This document shows, in pieces, positions 26,729 to 34,954 of a stretch of DNA of 64,000 nucleotides; the first letter of the stretch is position 1; every line of letters begins with the position of its first letter. The translations under genes and the position numbers were made by a program. Source of the DNA: CAWEQW01 sp963811365 (GTDB lineage Bacteria; Actinomycetota; Actinomycetes; Propionibacteriales; Nocardioidaceae). The stretch is taken from positions 124,001 to 188,000 of the forward strand of contig CAWEQW010000012.1 of the NCBI GenBank assembly GCA_963811365.1, read 5' to 3'. A model generated the notes under the pieces. That model saw nothing but the letters and a program-made list of their open reading frames with translations, had not been told where the DNA came from and did no database searches.

Positions 26729-27281
26729 GCACGCCGCGGGCGACGAAGGCGGCGACCACGACCTTGGCGAGGTCGCCCGGGACGAACGGCAGCATCGCGG
26801 TCAGTGCCGCATGCAGCGACATGTCGGCGACCTGCATCAACCCCAGGATCCCGCCGAGGTAGACCACCAGGATGCCGCCGACGGCGTTGGCCACGATGCC
26901 CCAGCCGAGGTGGTAAGTCGGCCCGCCCCGCTCGGTCAGCCAGCCGGTCACGAACGCGCCGAACGGCCACGCGACCAGGAAGCCGACGCTGGCGCCGGCG
27001 AAGACGCCCAGGCCACCGCGCCCACCCGCGAGCAGCGGCAGGCCGACCGCGACGAGCACGAGGAGCAGCGCGATCGCGAGGAAGCCGCGCCGGGCGCCGA
27101 GGATCCCGCCGGCGAGCATCACCCCCAGCGACTGGGCCGTGATCGGCACGGACGACCCGGGAGCGCTGAACGCGGGGACGAGGCCGAGCGCCGCGACGAT
27201 GCCGCAGAAGGTCGCCACCAGGGCGATGTCGCGTGAGGTGCTGCGGCGGCGAGGCCGGCGGGAGGACCGCAGAGCTGACAA
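26664..27281 (-). CDS. bioY: Biotin transporter substrate-binding subunit BioY
   Basis: 205-residue membrane S-component of the biotin ECF transporter, about six hydrophobic segments. Family motifs visible are FSAPGSSVPITAQSLGVMLAGGILGARRG and, near the C-terminus, FVPGDLAKVVVAAFVARGV. The start is TTG 27281 (SALRSSRRPRRRS), preceded by AAAGGCG. It should associate with BioM and BioN encoded 5 kb downstream on the same strand. Confidence 0.92.
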   Translation of the reverse strand: MSALRSSRRPRRRSTSRDIALVATFCGIVAALGLVPAFSAPGSSVPITAQSLGVMLAGGILGARRGFLAIALLLVLVAVGLPLLAGGRGGLGVFAGASVGFLVAWPFGAFVTGWLTERGGPTYHLGWGIVANAVGGILVVYLGGILGLMQVADMSLHAALTAMLPFVPGDLAKVVVAAFVARGVHAAYPGLLGEPEAAAQDVSAV

Positions 27282-27310
27282 CGGGACGCCTTTCGTCGAG
27301 GGCCGACCGC

Positions 27311-27316
27311 AGTGTA
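27311..27316 (-). promoter_or_regulatory. Probable bioY -10 (TACACT on the minus strand)
   Basis: Plus-strand AGTGTA reads TACACT toward bioY, about 30 nt upstream of its TTG start. No clear -35 or BioQ-type operator was recognised in 27317-27480. Confidence 0.35.
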
Positions 27317-27480
27317 GGCCCGGGCGGCCGCCGGCTCAGAGGTCGGACGCCGCGGACTGTGACCGTTCGGACCGGCAGTCGCGGTCGGTGTCGGCTGGTT
27401 GCAGACGTGAAGGTTCGGACGGCCGGTCGTCGAGTGCCGGTCCCAATGGTCGCCTCCTGCAGAACTTGTGGCGTGGCGCG

Positions 27481-27486
27481 TAGACT
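27481..27486 (+). promoter_or_regulatory. -10 hexamer TAGACT driving a leaderless micro-ORF
   Basis: TAGACT ends exactly 6 nt before the ATG at 27493, so the mRNA probably starts at that codon. Confidence 0.5.
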
Positions 27487-27492
27487 GGCGAC

Positions 27493-27513
27493 ATGACATC
27501 CGCGGCCCACTAG
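27493..27513 (+). CDS. Six-codon leader peptide upstream of the ABC-F gene
   Basis: ATG-TAG micro-ORF encoding MTSAAH, 51 nt before the ABC-F start. It sits directly behind a consensus -10, giving a leaderless transcript whose first codon is this ATG. A short hairpin, GGACG-ACGC-CGTCC, follows at 27517-27530, between the leader stop and the ABC-F Shine-Dalgarno. The arrangement resembles ribosome-mediated attenuators of antibiotic-resistance ABC-F genes; translation of the peptide is inferred. Confidence 0.5.
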   Translation: MTSAAH

Positions 27514-27564
27514 TTCGGACGACGCCGTCCAGACCGTCCCTACCTGTACCGAGGTCCGCAGCTC

Positions 27565-29163
27565 ATGATCACCGTCCACGACCTGGAGGTCCGCGCGGGC
27601 GCACGCCTGCTGATGGACAACGTCAGCTTCCGCGTCGGCGCCGGCGACAAGGTCGGCCTGGTCGGCCGCAACGGAGCCGGCAAGACCACCCTGACCCGGA
27701 TCCTCGCCGGCGAGGCGCAGCCCGCCGCCGGCAGCGTCACCACCTCCGGCGCCGTCGGCTACCTCCCGCAGGACCCGCGGACCGGCGATCCCGACGTCAG
27801 CGCGCTGGGCCGGATCCTCTCGGCGCGCGGTCTCGACGACGTGGTGCGCCGGATGCGCGGGGCCGAGCAGGACATGGCCTCCGACGACCCGAGCCGCCGT
27901 GAGCAGGGGATGCGCCGCTACGAGCGGGCCGACGCCGAGCTGCATGCCGGCGGCGGCTACGCGGCGGAGTCCGAGGCGCGTCAGATCGCCGCGAGCCTGA
28001 ACATCGAGGACCGGATCCTCGGCCAGCCCCTGCACACCCTCTCGGGCGGGCAGCGGCGCCGGGTCGAGCTGGCCCGGATCCTGTTCTCCGGCGCCGAGAC
28101 GCTGCTGCTGGACGAGCCGACCAACCACCTGGACGCGGACTCCATCGTCTGGCTGCGGGACTTCCTGCGCTCGCACAAGGGCGGCCTGATCGTGATCAGC
28201 CACGACGTGGGGCTGCTCGAGGCGTGCGTGACGAAGGTGCTGCACCTCGACGCGAACCGGGCCGAGGTCGACGTCTACAACATGGGCTGGACGTCGTACC
28301 TCACGCAGCGGGAGACCGACGAGCGGCGGCGCCGCCGCGAGCGGCAGAACGCCGAGCGCAAGGCCGGCACGCTGATGGAGCAGGCCAACAAGATGCGGGC
28401 CAAGGCGACCAAGGCGCAGGCCGCGCAGTCGATGATGAAGCGGGCCGAGCGGCTGATGGCCGGCGTCGAGGAGGAGCGCCGCGCCGACCGGGTGGCGCGG
28501 ATCGCCTTTCCCGCGCCGGCGCCCTGCGGCAAGACCCCGCTCACCGCGGCCGAGCTGTCCAAGTCCTACGGGTCGCTGGAGGTCTTCACCGACGTGGACC
28601 TCGCGATCGACAAGGGCAGCCGGGTGGTCATCCTCGGCCTCAACGGCGCCGGGAAGACCACGCTGCTGCGGATCCTGGGTGGCATCGACCGGCCGGACAC
28701 CGGCGAGGTCCGTCCGGGCCACGGACTGAAGCTCGGCTACTACGCCCAGGAGCACGAGACGCTCGACACCTCGGTATCGGTGCTCGAGAACCTTCGGCAC
28801 GCCGCGCCGGACCTCACCGACACCGCGGCCCGAAGCGTGCTCGGCTCGTTCCTGTTCTCCGGCGACGACGCCACCAAGCCCGCCGGCGTGCTCTCCGGCG
28901 GCGAGAAGACCCGGCTCGCGCTGGCCATCCTCGTGGTGTCGAGTGCCAACGTGCTGCTGCTGGACGAGCCGACCAACAACCTGGACCCCGCCTCCCGCGA
29001 GGAGGTGCTCGCCGCGATCCGCAGCTACGAGGGCGCGATCATCCTGGTGACCCACGACGAGGGTGCCGTCACCGCGCTCGAGCCGGATCGGGTGCTGATC
29101 CTGCCCGACGGCGTCGAGGACCTCTGGAGCGCCGACTACGCCGAGCTGGTGGCGCTCGCCTGA
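27565..29163 (+). CDS. ABC-F family ATPase (Rv1473-like)
   Basis: 532-residue soluble tandem-ABC protein acting on ribosomes rather than membranes. First domain: Walker A GRNGAGKTT, signature LSGGQRRRVELARI, Walker B LLLDEPTNHLDADSI. The linker (about residues 240-310) is highly charged, RRRRRERQNAERKAG. Second domain: GLNGAGKTT, LSGGEKTRLALAI and LLLDEPTNNLDPASRE. No transmembrane segments. The sequence closely follows Mycobacterium tuberculosis Rv1473 as I recall it. It probably serves antibiotic protection or translation quality control; the leader micro-ORF supports ribosome-sensing regulation. Confidence 0.9.
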   Translation: MITVHDLEVRAGARLLMDNVSFRVGAGDKVGLVGRNGAGKTTLTRILAGEAQPAAGSVTTSGAVGYLPQDPRTGDPDVSALGRILSARGLDDVVRRMRGAEQDMASDDPSRREQGMRRYERADAELHAGGGYAAESEARQIAASLNIEDRILGQPLHTLSGGQRRRVELARILFSGAETLLLDEPTNHLDADSIVWLRDFLRSHKGGLIVISHDVGLLEACVTKVLHLDANRAEVDVYNMGWTSYLTQRETDERRRRRERQNAERKAGTLMEQANKMRAKATKAQAAQSMMKRAERLMAGVEEERRADRVARIAFPAPAPCGKTPLTAAELSKSYGSLEVFTDVDLAIDKGSRVVILGLNGAGKTTLLRILGGIDRPDTGEVRPGHGLKLGYYAQEHETLDTSVSVLENLRHAAPDLTDTAARSVLGSFLFSGDDATKPAGVLSGGEKTRLALAILVVSSANVLLLDEPTNNLDPASREEVLAAIRSYEGAIILVTHDEGAVTALEPDRVLILPDGVEDLWSADYAELVALA

Positions 29164-29164
29164 C

Positions 29165-29170
29165 TAGGCT
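29165..29170 (+). promoter_or_regulatory. -10 hexamer TAGGCT, leaderless start of crotonase gene
   Basis: TAGGCT starts 2 nt after the ABC-F stop and ends 6 nt before the ATG at 29177; there is no Shine-Dalgarno. Confidence 0.5.
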
Positions 29171-29176
29171 GCAGAG

Positions 29177-29980
29177 ATGGACCCCGCGGCGCTCGACCCC
29201 GACCTGCTCGCCCGTGCCGGGTTGGCGTACGACGAGGCGGGGCACGTCGCGACCGTCACGCTGGACCGGCCACGCACGAAGAACGCGCAGACCCCCGCCA
29301 CCTGGCACGCGCTCCGGGCGATCGGCGCGACGCTCGGCTCCGACGTACGGGTCGTGGTGGTCCGCGGCGCGGGGGACACGTTCTCGTCGGGCCTCGACCG
29401 ACGGATGCTGACGCCAGCGGGCGTCGAGGGCGAGGCCTCACTGCTGAGCCTGCTGGAGATGCCCGACGCGGAGCTCGCGGAGACCATCGCCGGCTTCCAG
29501 GAGGGCTTCACGTGGCTGCGGCGCCCCGACCTGGTCAGCGTCGCCGCCGTGCAGGGCCACGCCGTCGGCGCCGGCTTCCAGCTGGCCCTCGCCTGCGACC
29601 TGCGGGTGCTCGCCGACGACGCCCAGCTGTGCATGCGCGAGCCGATGCTGGGCCTCGTCCCGGACCTCACGGGAACAAAACCGCTGGTGGACCTGGTTGG
29701 CTACTCACGCGCGCTGGAGATCTGCGCCACCGGACGATGGGTGTCCGCCGAGGAGGCGGCCGCCCTCGGTCTGGCGACCGCAGTGGTCCCCCGCGCGGAG
29801 CTCCAGGCCACGGTCGACGACCTCGTCGCCGCACTCACCGCACCACTGTACGGTGCGGTGTCGGAGACCAAGGCTCTGCTGCAGCAGGTGTCCTCGCACG
29901 ACCTGGAGGAGCAGCGGCGGCTGGAGCGCGAGGCCCAGGTACGCCGGTTCCGGGAGCTCGCCGCCCTGCTCGGCCAGTGA
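29177..29980 (+). CDS. Enoyl-CoA hydratase/isomerase family protein
   Basis: 267-residue crotonase-fold protein. The oxyanion-hole motifs are RGAGDTFSSGLDRR (first peptide NH) and VQGHAVGAGFQLALACDLR (second). The region after it, MREPMLGLVPDLTGTKPLVD, aligns with the catalytic-Glu segment; one expected Glu appears as Asp, so hydratase activity is uncertain. It has its own leaderless-type promoter overlapping the end of the ABC-F gene. Confidence 0.85.
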   Translation: MDPAALDPDLLARAGLAYDEAGHVATVTLDRPRTKNAQTPATWHALRAIGATLGSDVRVVVVRGAGDTFSSGLDRRMLTPAGVEGEASLLSLLEMPDAELAETIAGFQEGFTWLRRPDLVSVAAVQGHAVGAGFQLALACDLRVLADDAQLCMREPMLGLVPDLTGTKPLVDLVGYSRALEICATGRWVSAEEAAALGLATAVVPRAELQATVDDLVAALTAPLYGAVSETKALLQQVSSHDLEEQRRLEREAQVRRFRELAALLGQ

Positions 29981-30011
29981 ACCGGCGAGTGACCCACACG
30001 GGAGGCAGACA

Positions 30012-31883
30012 GTGTCGATGACCTCGCACATGGGCCCGGCCTGGCGCAACCTGCGCACCGACCGCAGCGTCGCCGGCCAGCGGCTGTCCCGCGACACCGT
30101 GCGCCGGGTGATCGGCTTCGCGCGCCCGCACCGCGCGCCGATCACGGTGTTCCTCGTGATCACCGTGATCGACGCCGCGCTCGTGATCGTCCCGCCCCTG
30201 CTGATCAAGCAGATCGTCGACAAGGGGATCACCCCTGGAGACGCGCGGACCGTGTCGCTGCTGGCTCTCGCGGTCGCGCTGGTCGCCATCCTCGACGCCG
30301 GCCTCTCGCTCGTCTCGGGCTACCTCTCCTCGCGCATCGGCGAGGGGCTGATCTACGACCTGCGGACCGCGGTGTTCGCGCACGTGCAGCGGATGTCGCT
30401 GGCCTTCTTCACCCGGACCCAGACCGGAGCTCTGGTCTCACGGCTCAACAACGACGTGATCGGCGCCCAGCGGGCGTTCACCACGACCCTGTCCAGCACG
30501 GTGTCGAACACCGTGAGCGCCGTGGTCGTCGGCATCGCGATGCTCGCACTCAGCTGGCAGATCACCGTGCTCTGCCTGCTGCTGTTCCCGTTCCTGCTGG
30601 TCGCGTCCCGCTGGGTCGGTCACCGGCTCACCGCGCTGACCCGGCAGCAGATGGACGGCAACGCCGACATGGGCAACGTGATGACCGAGCGGTTCAACGT
30701 CGGTGGTGCGATGCTGCTCAAGCTCTTCGGCCGGCGCGAGGAGGAGGACGCGCTGTTCGCGGCGAAGGCGGGCACGGTCCGCGACCTCGGCGTCCGGATC
30801 ACCGTGGTCACCAGAGTCTTCGGGGCGGCTCTCCTGCTGATCCCGTCGCTGGCCACCGCCCTGGTGTACGGCGTCGGCGGCCACCTCGTGATCGACGAGA
30901 GGCTCACGATCGGCACGCTGCTCGCCCTGGCGACCCTGCTGCTGCGGCTGCTCGGCCCGCTGCAGGGGCTGTCCAACGTCCGCGTGGACGTGATGACCGC
31001 GCTGGTCAGCTTCGAGCGCGTCTTCGAGGTGCTGGACCTGCCCTCGATGGTCCAGGAGCGGCCCACCGCCACGGTCCTGCCGCGCGACGCCGCCCGGGTC
31101 GAGTTCGACCACGTCGCCTTCCGGTACCCCCGCGCAGACCAGATCTCGCTCGCCAGCCTCGAGTCCGTGGCCCGCGCCGAGTCCCGCGACACCGGCCTGG
31201 TGCTCAAGGACATCGCGTTCACCGCAGAGCCGGGCGCGATGGTCGCGCTGGTCGGGCCGTCCGGCGCCGGGAAGACCACGATCACGCACCTCGTCGCCCG
31301 GTTGTACGACGTCTCCCACGGCGCCGTACGCGTCGGCGGCGTGGACGTACGCGACGCGACGCTGCAGTCCCTGGAGGATGCGGTCGGCTACGTGACGCAG
31401 GACGCGCACATGTTCCACGACACGATCCGGGCCAACCTCCAGTACGCCCGCCCGGGGGCCACCGACGAGCAGATCTGGGCGGCCCTGGAGGCCGCCCAGA
31501 TCGCCGGCCTGGTCGGCACCCTCCCCGAAGGGCTCGACACGGTGGTCGGCGACCGTGGCTACCGTCTCTCCGGTGGGGAGCGGCAACGCCTGGCGATCGC
31601 CCGGCTGCTGCTGAAGTCCCCGTCGATCGTGGTGCTCGACGAGGCCACCGCGCACCTCGACTCGGAGTCCGAGGTCGCCGTGCAGCGGGCGCTCGACCAG
31701 GCCCTGGAGGGACGCACGTCACTGGTCATCGCGCACCGGCTGTCGACGGTGCGCAACGCCGACCTGATCCTTGTGGTCGACGACGGACGTGTGGTGCAGT
31801 CGGGCACGCACACCCAGCTGCTCGCCGAGGGCGGCCTCTACGGCTCGCTCTACACGACCCAGTTCGCGGTGCACAGCGCCTGA
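30012..31883 (+). CDS. ABC exporter, fused membrane and ATPase domains
   Basis: About 623 residues: an N-terminal six-helix exporter domain (residues ~35-340, with FFTRTQTGALVSRLNNDV) followed by the ATPase (Walker A GPSGAGKTT, signature LSGGERQRLAIARL, Walker B VVLDEATAHLDSES). It is a half-transporter that must dimerise; the substrate is unknown. The GTG at 30012 follows GGAGG at 30001-30005; an ATG two codons later is an alternative. About 40 residues between membrane domain and Walker A carry an unusual insertion, SLASLESVARAESRDTG. Confidence 0.9.
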   Translation: MSMTSHMGPAWRNLRTDRSVAGQRLSRDTVRRVIGFARPHRAPITVFLVITVIDAALVIVPPLLIKQIVDKGITPGDARTVSLLALAVALVAILDAGLSLVSGYLSSRIGEGLIYDLRTAVFAHVQRMSLAFFTRTQTGALVSRLNNDVIGAQRAFTTTLSSTVSNTVSAVVVGIAMLALSWQITVLCLLLFPFLLVASRWVGHRLTALTRQQMDGNADMGNVMTERFNVGGAMLLKLFGRREEEDALFAAKAGTVRDLGVRITVVTRVFGAALLLIPSLATALVYGVGGHLVIDERLTIGTLLALATLLLRLLGPLQGLSNVRVDVMTALVSFERVFEVLDLPSMVQERPTATVLPRDAARVEFDHVAFRYPRADQISLASLESVARAESRDTGLVLKDIAFTAEPGAMVALVGPSGAGKTTITHLVARLYDVSHGAVRVGGVDVRDATLQSLEDAVGYVTQDAHMFHDTIRANLQYARPGATDEQIWAALEAAQIAGLVGTLPEGLDTVVGDRGYRLSGGERQRLAIARLLLKSPSIVVLDEATAHLDSESEVAVQRALDQALEGRTSLVIAHRLSTVRNADLILVVDDGRVVQSGTHTQLLAEGGLYGSLYTTQFAVHSA

Positions 31884-31914
31884 CCCCGCTCGCTCCCCGG
31901 AGGTGGAACGCCAG

Positions 31915-32673
31915 ATGGATCTCGGACTCGAGGACCGCGTCTACGTCGTGACCGGAGGCTCCGGAGGACTGGGCCTGGCCACGGCGGAGGCGCTCGTCGC
32001 CGACGGCGCCAAGGTGGTGCTGTCCGGGCGCGGCCGCGAGGCGCTCGACGCCGCCGTCACCGCACTGGGCGCCGAGCGGGCGGCGGCCGTGGTCGCCGAC
32101 AACGCCGACCGGCAGACCCCTGCCCGCCTGGTGGCGGCCGCGCGGGAGCGGTTCGGCCGCCTGGACGGGGCCCTGATCTCGGTCGGCGGCCCGCCCGGCG
32201 GCACCGTGCTCGAGCTCGACGACGAGGCGTGGACGAAGGCCTGGGAGTCGGTGTTCCTCGGCGGCGTCCGGCTCGGTCGCGAGCTCGGCGCCGCGCTCGG
32301 CGAGGGCGGCTCGATCGCCTACGTGCTGTCGTCCTCGGTCAAGTCGCCGATCGGCGGCCTCGCGATCTCCAACGGCCTGCGGCCGGGCCTGGCGATGGTG
32401 GCCAAGGACCTCTCCGACGAGCTGGGCCCGCGCGGGGTCCGGGTGAACGGCCTGATGCCGGGCCGCATCGAGACCGACCGGGTGCGCTGGCTCGACGAGC
32501 AGACCGGTGACGCCGTCGCCGCGAAGAGGCGCTCCTCGGCGACCATCGCGCTGCGCCGCTACGGTCGGCCCGAGGAGTTCGGCGCGGTGGCGGCGTTCCT
32601 GCTCTCCCCGGCCGCGTCCTTCGTGACCGGCGTGATGCTGCCGGTCGACGGCGGGATGCTCAGGACGATCTGA
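31915..32673 (+). CDS. SDR-family oxidoreductase lacking the YxxxK motif
   Basis: 252-residue short-chain dehydrogenase fold. The cofactor motif TGGSGGLGLATAEAL is intact and VDGGMLRTI closes the C-terminus. At the usual Tyr-x3-Lys position the sequence reads LAISNGLRPGLAMVAKDLS: no Tyr four residues before the Lys, so canonical catalysis is not expected. NAG is also replaced by the stretch ISVGGPPGG. It probably belongs to a divergent SDR subgroup often annotated as 3-oxoacyl reductase. Follows the ABC exporter by 31 nt, with GGAGG 9 nt before ATG 31915. Confidence 0.82.
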   Translation: MDLGLEDRVYVVTGGSGGLGLATAEALVADGAKVVLSGRGREALDAAVTALGAERAAAVVADNADRQTPARLVAAARERFGRLDGALISVGGPPGGTVLELDDEAWTKAWESVFLGGVRLGRELGAALGEGGSIAYVLSSSVKSPIGGLAISNGLRPGLAMVAKDLSDELGPRGVRVNGLMPGRIETDRVRWLDEQTGDAVAAKRRSSATIALRRYGRPEEFGAVAAFLLSPAASFVTGVMLPVDGGMLRTI

Positions 32674-32688
32674 GCCGCCCGCTCCGGA

Positions 32689-33465
32689 TCAGCGGGTCGG
32701 GACCGGTTCGCTGTCCTCGCGGTCCTCGGTCGTCGTCCGTGCGGTCGCGCGCGCCTTCCGGCGCTCGTCGTAGGCCAGGTAGCCGAAGCCGAAGACCGCG
32801 AGCAGCCCGAAGAACCACCACTGCAGCCCGTAGAAGAAGTGCGGGCCGTTGCCGAGGTCCGGCAGCTCCGCCTTGACGAGCGGGTGGGCCGGCCGGGGCG
32901 ACTCGGTGTCCGCGTCCACGAAGCCGCGGTACACCGGGTAGGGCAGCGTGCGCCGGATGCTGGCGCTGGAGACGGCGCGGGTGGAGCCGTCGGTCACCAC
33001 GGTCGCGCCCCCGGTCGCGTCCTGGCGGACCCATCCCACGACGGTCACGGTGCCCGGAGGCGGCGGGGGAGCGGCCACGTGGGCGGCGCCGCTGTTGCTC
33101 GTCTGGACCCAGCCGCGGTCGACCAGCAGGGCCGGCCCGCCGGCGGTGCGCAGCGGCGTCACGACGTCGACGCCCGAGCCGCCGTTGCGGGTCTGGTAGC
33201 GCACCACCACGCTGCGCGCGCCGTCGTACGTCCCGGTCGCGGTGACCCGCCGCCACTCGGTCTGCGGGGATGCGGCGTGGTGGACGGACAGCACGTCCGC
33301 GACCGGCTTCGGCGGCGCGTGCAGGTTCCGGGTGATCTGGGCGTTCTCCGCCTTGCGGTCGTGCAGCCGGTGGAACTGCCAGCGCCCCAGCAGGAAGCAG
33401 CCGTAGGCGAGGATGACGACGGTGAGCGCGAACAGCAGCCACCGCCGGCTGAACAGGAACCTCAC
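32689..33465 (-). CDS. SURF1-family cytochrome oxidase assembly protein
   Basis: 258-residue protein with two transmembrane helices flanking an extracytoplasmic domain. N-terminal RWLLFALTVVILAYGCFLLGRWQFHRLHDRK and C-terminal FFYGLQWWFFGLLAVFGFGYLAY are classic SURF1 ends; GVDVVTPLRTAGGPALLVDRGWV is the conserved central motif. It assists heme insertion into aa3 oxidase, complementing ctaA/ctaB elsewhere in the window. I chose GTG 33465 (RFLFSRRW). Divergent from moaA. Confidence 0.9.
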   Translation of the reverse strand: MRFLFSRRWLLFALTVVILAYGCFLLGRWQFHRLHDRKAENAQITRNLHAPPKPVADVLSVHHAASPQTEWRRVTATGTYDGARSVVVRYQTRNGGSGVDVVTPLRTAGGPALLVDRGWVQTSNSGAAHVAAPPPPPGTVTVVGWVRQDATGGATVVTDGSTRAVSSASIRRTLPYPVYRGFVDADTESPRPAHPLVKAELPDLGNGPHFFYGLQWWFFGLLAVFGFGYLAYDERRKARATARTTTEDREDSEPVPTR

Positions 33466-33531
33466 GTCCTCGACAGTAGCGCCGGGCCGACGCGCACCGG
33501 CTGCCAGGGCAAAGGCCTTGCGTCGTGCGCA

Positions 33532-33537
33532 TAGGAT
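33532..33537 (+). promoter_or_regulatory. -10 hexamer TAGGAT, leaderless start of moaA
   Basis: TAGGAT ends 6 nt before the ATG at 33544, with no Shine-Dalgarno in the intervening bases. Confidence 0.5.
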
Positions 33538-33543
33538 TGGCCA

Positions 33544-34542
33544 ATGAGCACAGGCGAACTCACCGACCGGTTCGGGAGGACGGCGACGGACCTGCGGGTG
33601 TCGCTGACCGACCGGTGCAACCTGCGCTGCTCCTACTGCATGCCGCCCGAGGGCCTGGACTGGATGCCGACTGCGGAGGTCCTCACCGACGACGAGGTGG
33701 TCCGGCTGATCCGGGTCGCCGTCGAGCAGCTCGGGGTACGCGAGGTCCGGTTCACCGGAGGCGAGCCGCTGGTACGCCGCGGGCTGGTCGACATCGTCCG
33801 CCGCACCGCCGCCCTGGAGCCGCGCCCGGAGACCTCGATCACGACCAACGGCCTGGGCCTCGAGCGCACCGCCACGGTGCTCGCCGAGGTGGGGCTCGAC
33901 CGGGTGAACGTCAGCCTGGACACCACCCGTCCCGACGTGTTCGCCCAGATCACCCGCCGCGACCGCTACCACGACGTGGTCACCGGTCTCGAGGCGGCGC
34001 AGGCGGCGGGGCTCGGGCCGGTCAAGATCAACGCGGTGCTGCTGCGCGGCGTCAACGACGACGAGGCGCCGGAGCTGCTGAGCTGGTGCCTGGAGCGCGG
34101 CTACGAGCTGCGGTTCATCGAGCAGATGCCGCTCGACGCCCAGCACGGCTGGCGCCGCGACACGATGGTCACGGCCGACGAGATCCTCTGCTCCCTCCAG
34201 GAGCGGTTCCTGCTGAAGCCGGCCGAGGAGCCGCGCGGGAGCGCGCCGGCCGAGCTGTTCACCGTCGACGGCGGCCCCGGCACCGTGGGCGTGATCGCGT
34301 CGGTGACCAGGCCGTTCTGCGGCGACTGCGACCGGGTCCGGCTGACCGCCGACGGGCAGGTCCGCAACTGCCTGTTCGCGCGCGAGGAGTCCGACCTGCG
34401 GACGGCGCTGCGCGAGGGGGCCGGCGACGAGGAGCTGGCCGACCGGTGGCGGGTGGCGATGCTCGGCAAGCGGCCCGGCCACGGCATCGACGACGTGACG
34501 TTCCTCCAGCCGAGCCGGCCGATGTCGGCCATCGGCGGCTGA
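33544..34542 (+). CDS. moaA: GTP 3',8-cyclase MoaA
   Basis: 332-residue radical-SAM enzyme for the first step of molybdenum cofactor synthesis. The SAM cluster motif is CNLRCSYC near residue 24, the C-terminal cluster region FCGDCDRVRLTADGQVRNCLF is present, and the protein ends in the essential Gly-Gly. Length is normal. The other moa/moe genes are not in this window. It has its own leaderless-type promoter. Confidence 0.95.
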   Translation: MSTGELTDRFGRTATDLRVSLTDRCNLRCSYCMPPEGLDWMPTAEVLTDDEVVRLIRVAVEQLGVREVRFTGGEPLVRRGLVDIVRRTAALEPRPETSITTNGLGLERTATVLAEVGLDRVNVSLDTTRPDVFAQITRRDRYHDVVTGLEAAQAAGLGPVKINAVLLRGVNDDEAPELLSWCLERGYELRFIEQMPLDAQHGWRRDTMVTADEILCSLQERFLLKPAEEPRGSAPAELFTVDGGPGTVGVIASVTRPFCGDCDRVRLTADGQVRNCLFAREESDLRTALREGAGDEELADRWRVAMLGKRPGHGIDDVTFLQPSRPMSAIGG

Positions 34543-34548
34543 CCGGCC

Positions 34549-34734
34549 TCAGCCGACCGGCTCGACGTCGCGCAGGAAGCCGCGCGCCGACAGGAACGCC
34601 GCGAGCGACTCCCGGTGCTCGTCGCAGGCCAGCCAGGTCTTGCGCCGGTCCGGGGTGTGCAGCTTCGGGTTGTTCCACAGCAGCGACCAGGCGGCGTCGC
34701 GGGTGCAGCCCTTGGCGGAGCAGGTCAGTGGCAT
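34549..34734 (-). CDS. Small Cys-rich protein, possible zinc-binding
   Basis: 61-residue protein, start ATG 34734: PLTCSAKGCTRDAAWSLLWNNPKLH then WLACDEHRESLAAFLSARGFLRDVE. The Cys-x4-Cys pair and the later Cys-x2-His could bind zinc. A homologous small gene next to moaA/DUF3099 recurs in actinobacteria (recalled, not checked). No function known to me. Convergent with moaA, 6 nt apart. Confidence 0.7.
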   Translation of the reverse strand: MPLTCSAKGCTRDAAWSLLWNNPKLHTPDRRKTWLACDEHRESLAAFLSARGFLRDVEPVG

Positions 34735-34758
34735 CGCGGCATCGATCCCCCTCGCAGG

Positions 34759-34916
34759 GCGGTGCCGGACAGCCACGGGGGAAGCCGTCCGGCACCGCTG
34801 AGCGCGGACGCAGACGGGGGATGCTGAGCCCGCGCTCGTCGGGAAGTCTTGCACGCACCCCGGGGCAACACCAGGGTCCCGGACACCTCCACCGGGCGGC
34901 GCCGCGTGGAGGTGTC
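34759..34916. other. Three successive hairpins between two minus-strand genes
   Basis: In the 220-bp gap between the small Cys-rich gene and DUF3099 are three strong inverted repeats. At 34759-34798, GCGGTGCCGGAC pairs with GTCCGGCACCGC (12 bp, 16-nt loop). At 34800-34837, GAGCGCGG pairs with CCGCGCTC (8 bp). At 34882-34916, GACACCTCCAC pairs with GTGGAGGTGTC (11 bp, 13-nt loop). The last lies 38 nt past the DUF3099 stop and may be a terminator; none has a U-tract. The other two sit in the 5' leader of the small gene. I could not match them to a known riboswitch. Confidence 0.55.
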
Positions 34917-34954
34917 TGGACCAGCACGTCCCGCGGCGCAGCGGGGGACCGCGC

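Noticed and set aside
27317..27480. BioQ operator upstream of bioY
   Set aside because: Only a weak GAA-gg-TTC symmetry near 27410 was found, well short of the expected extended palindrome.
34735..34954. Known riboswitch in the triple-hairpin region
   Set aside because: I compared it from memory with ydaO-type and similar actinobacterial elements and could not place the conserved core bases.
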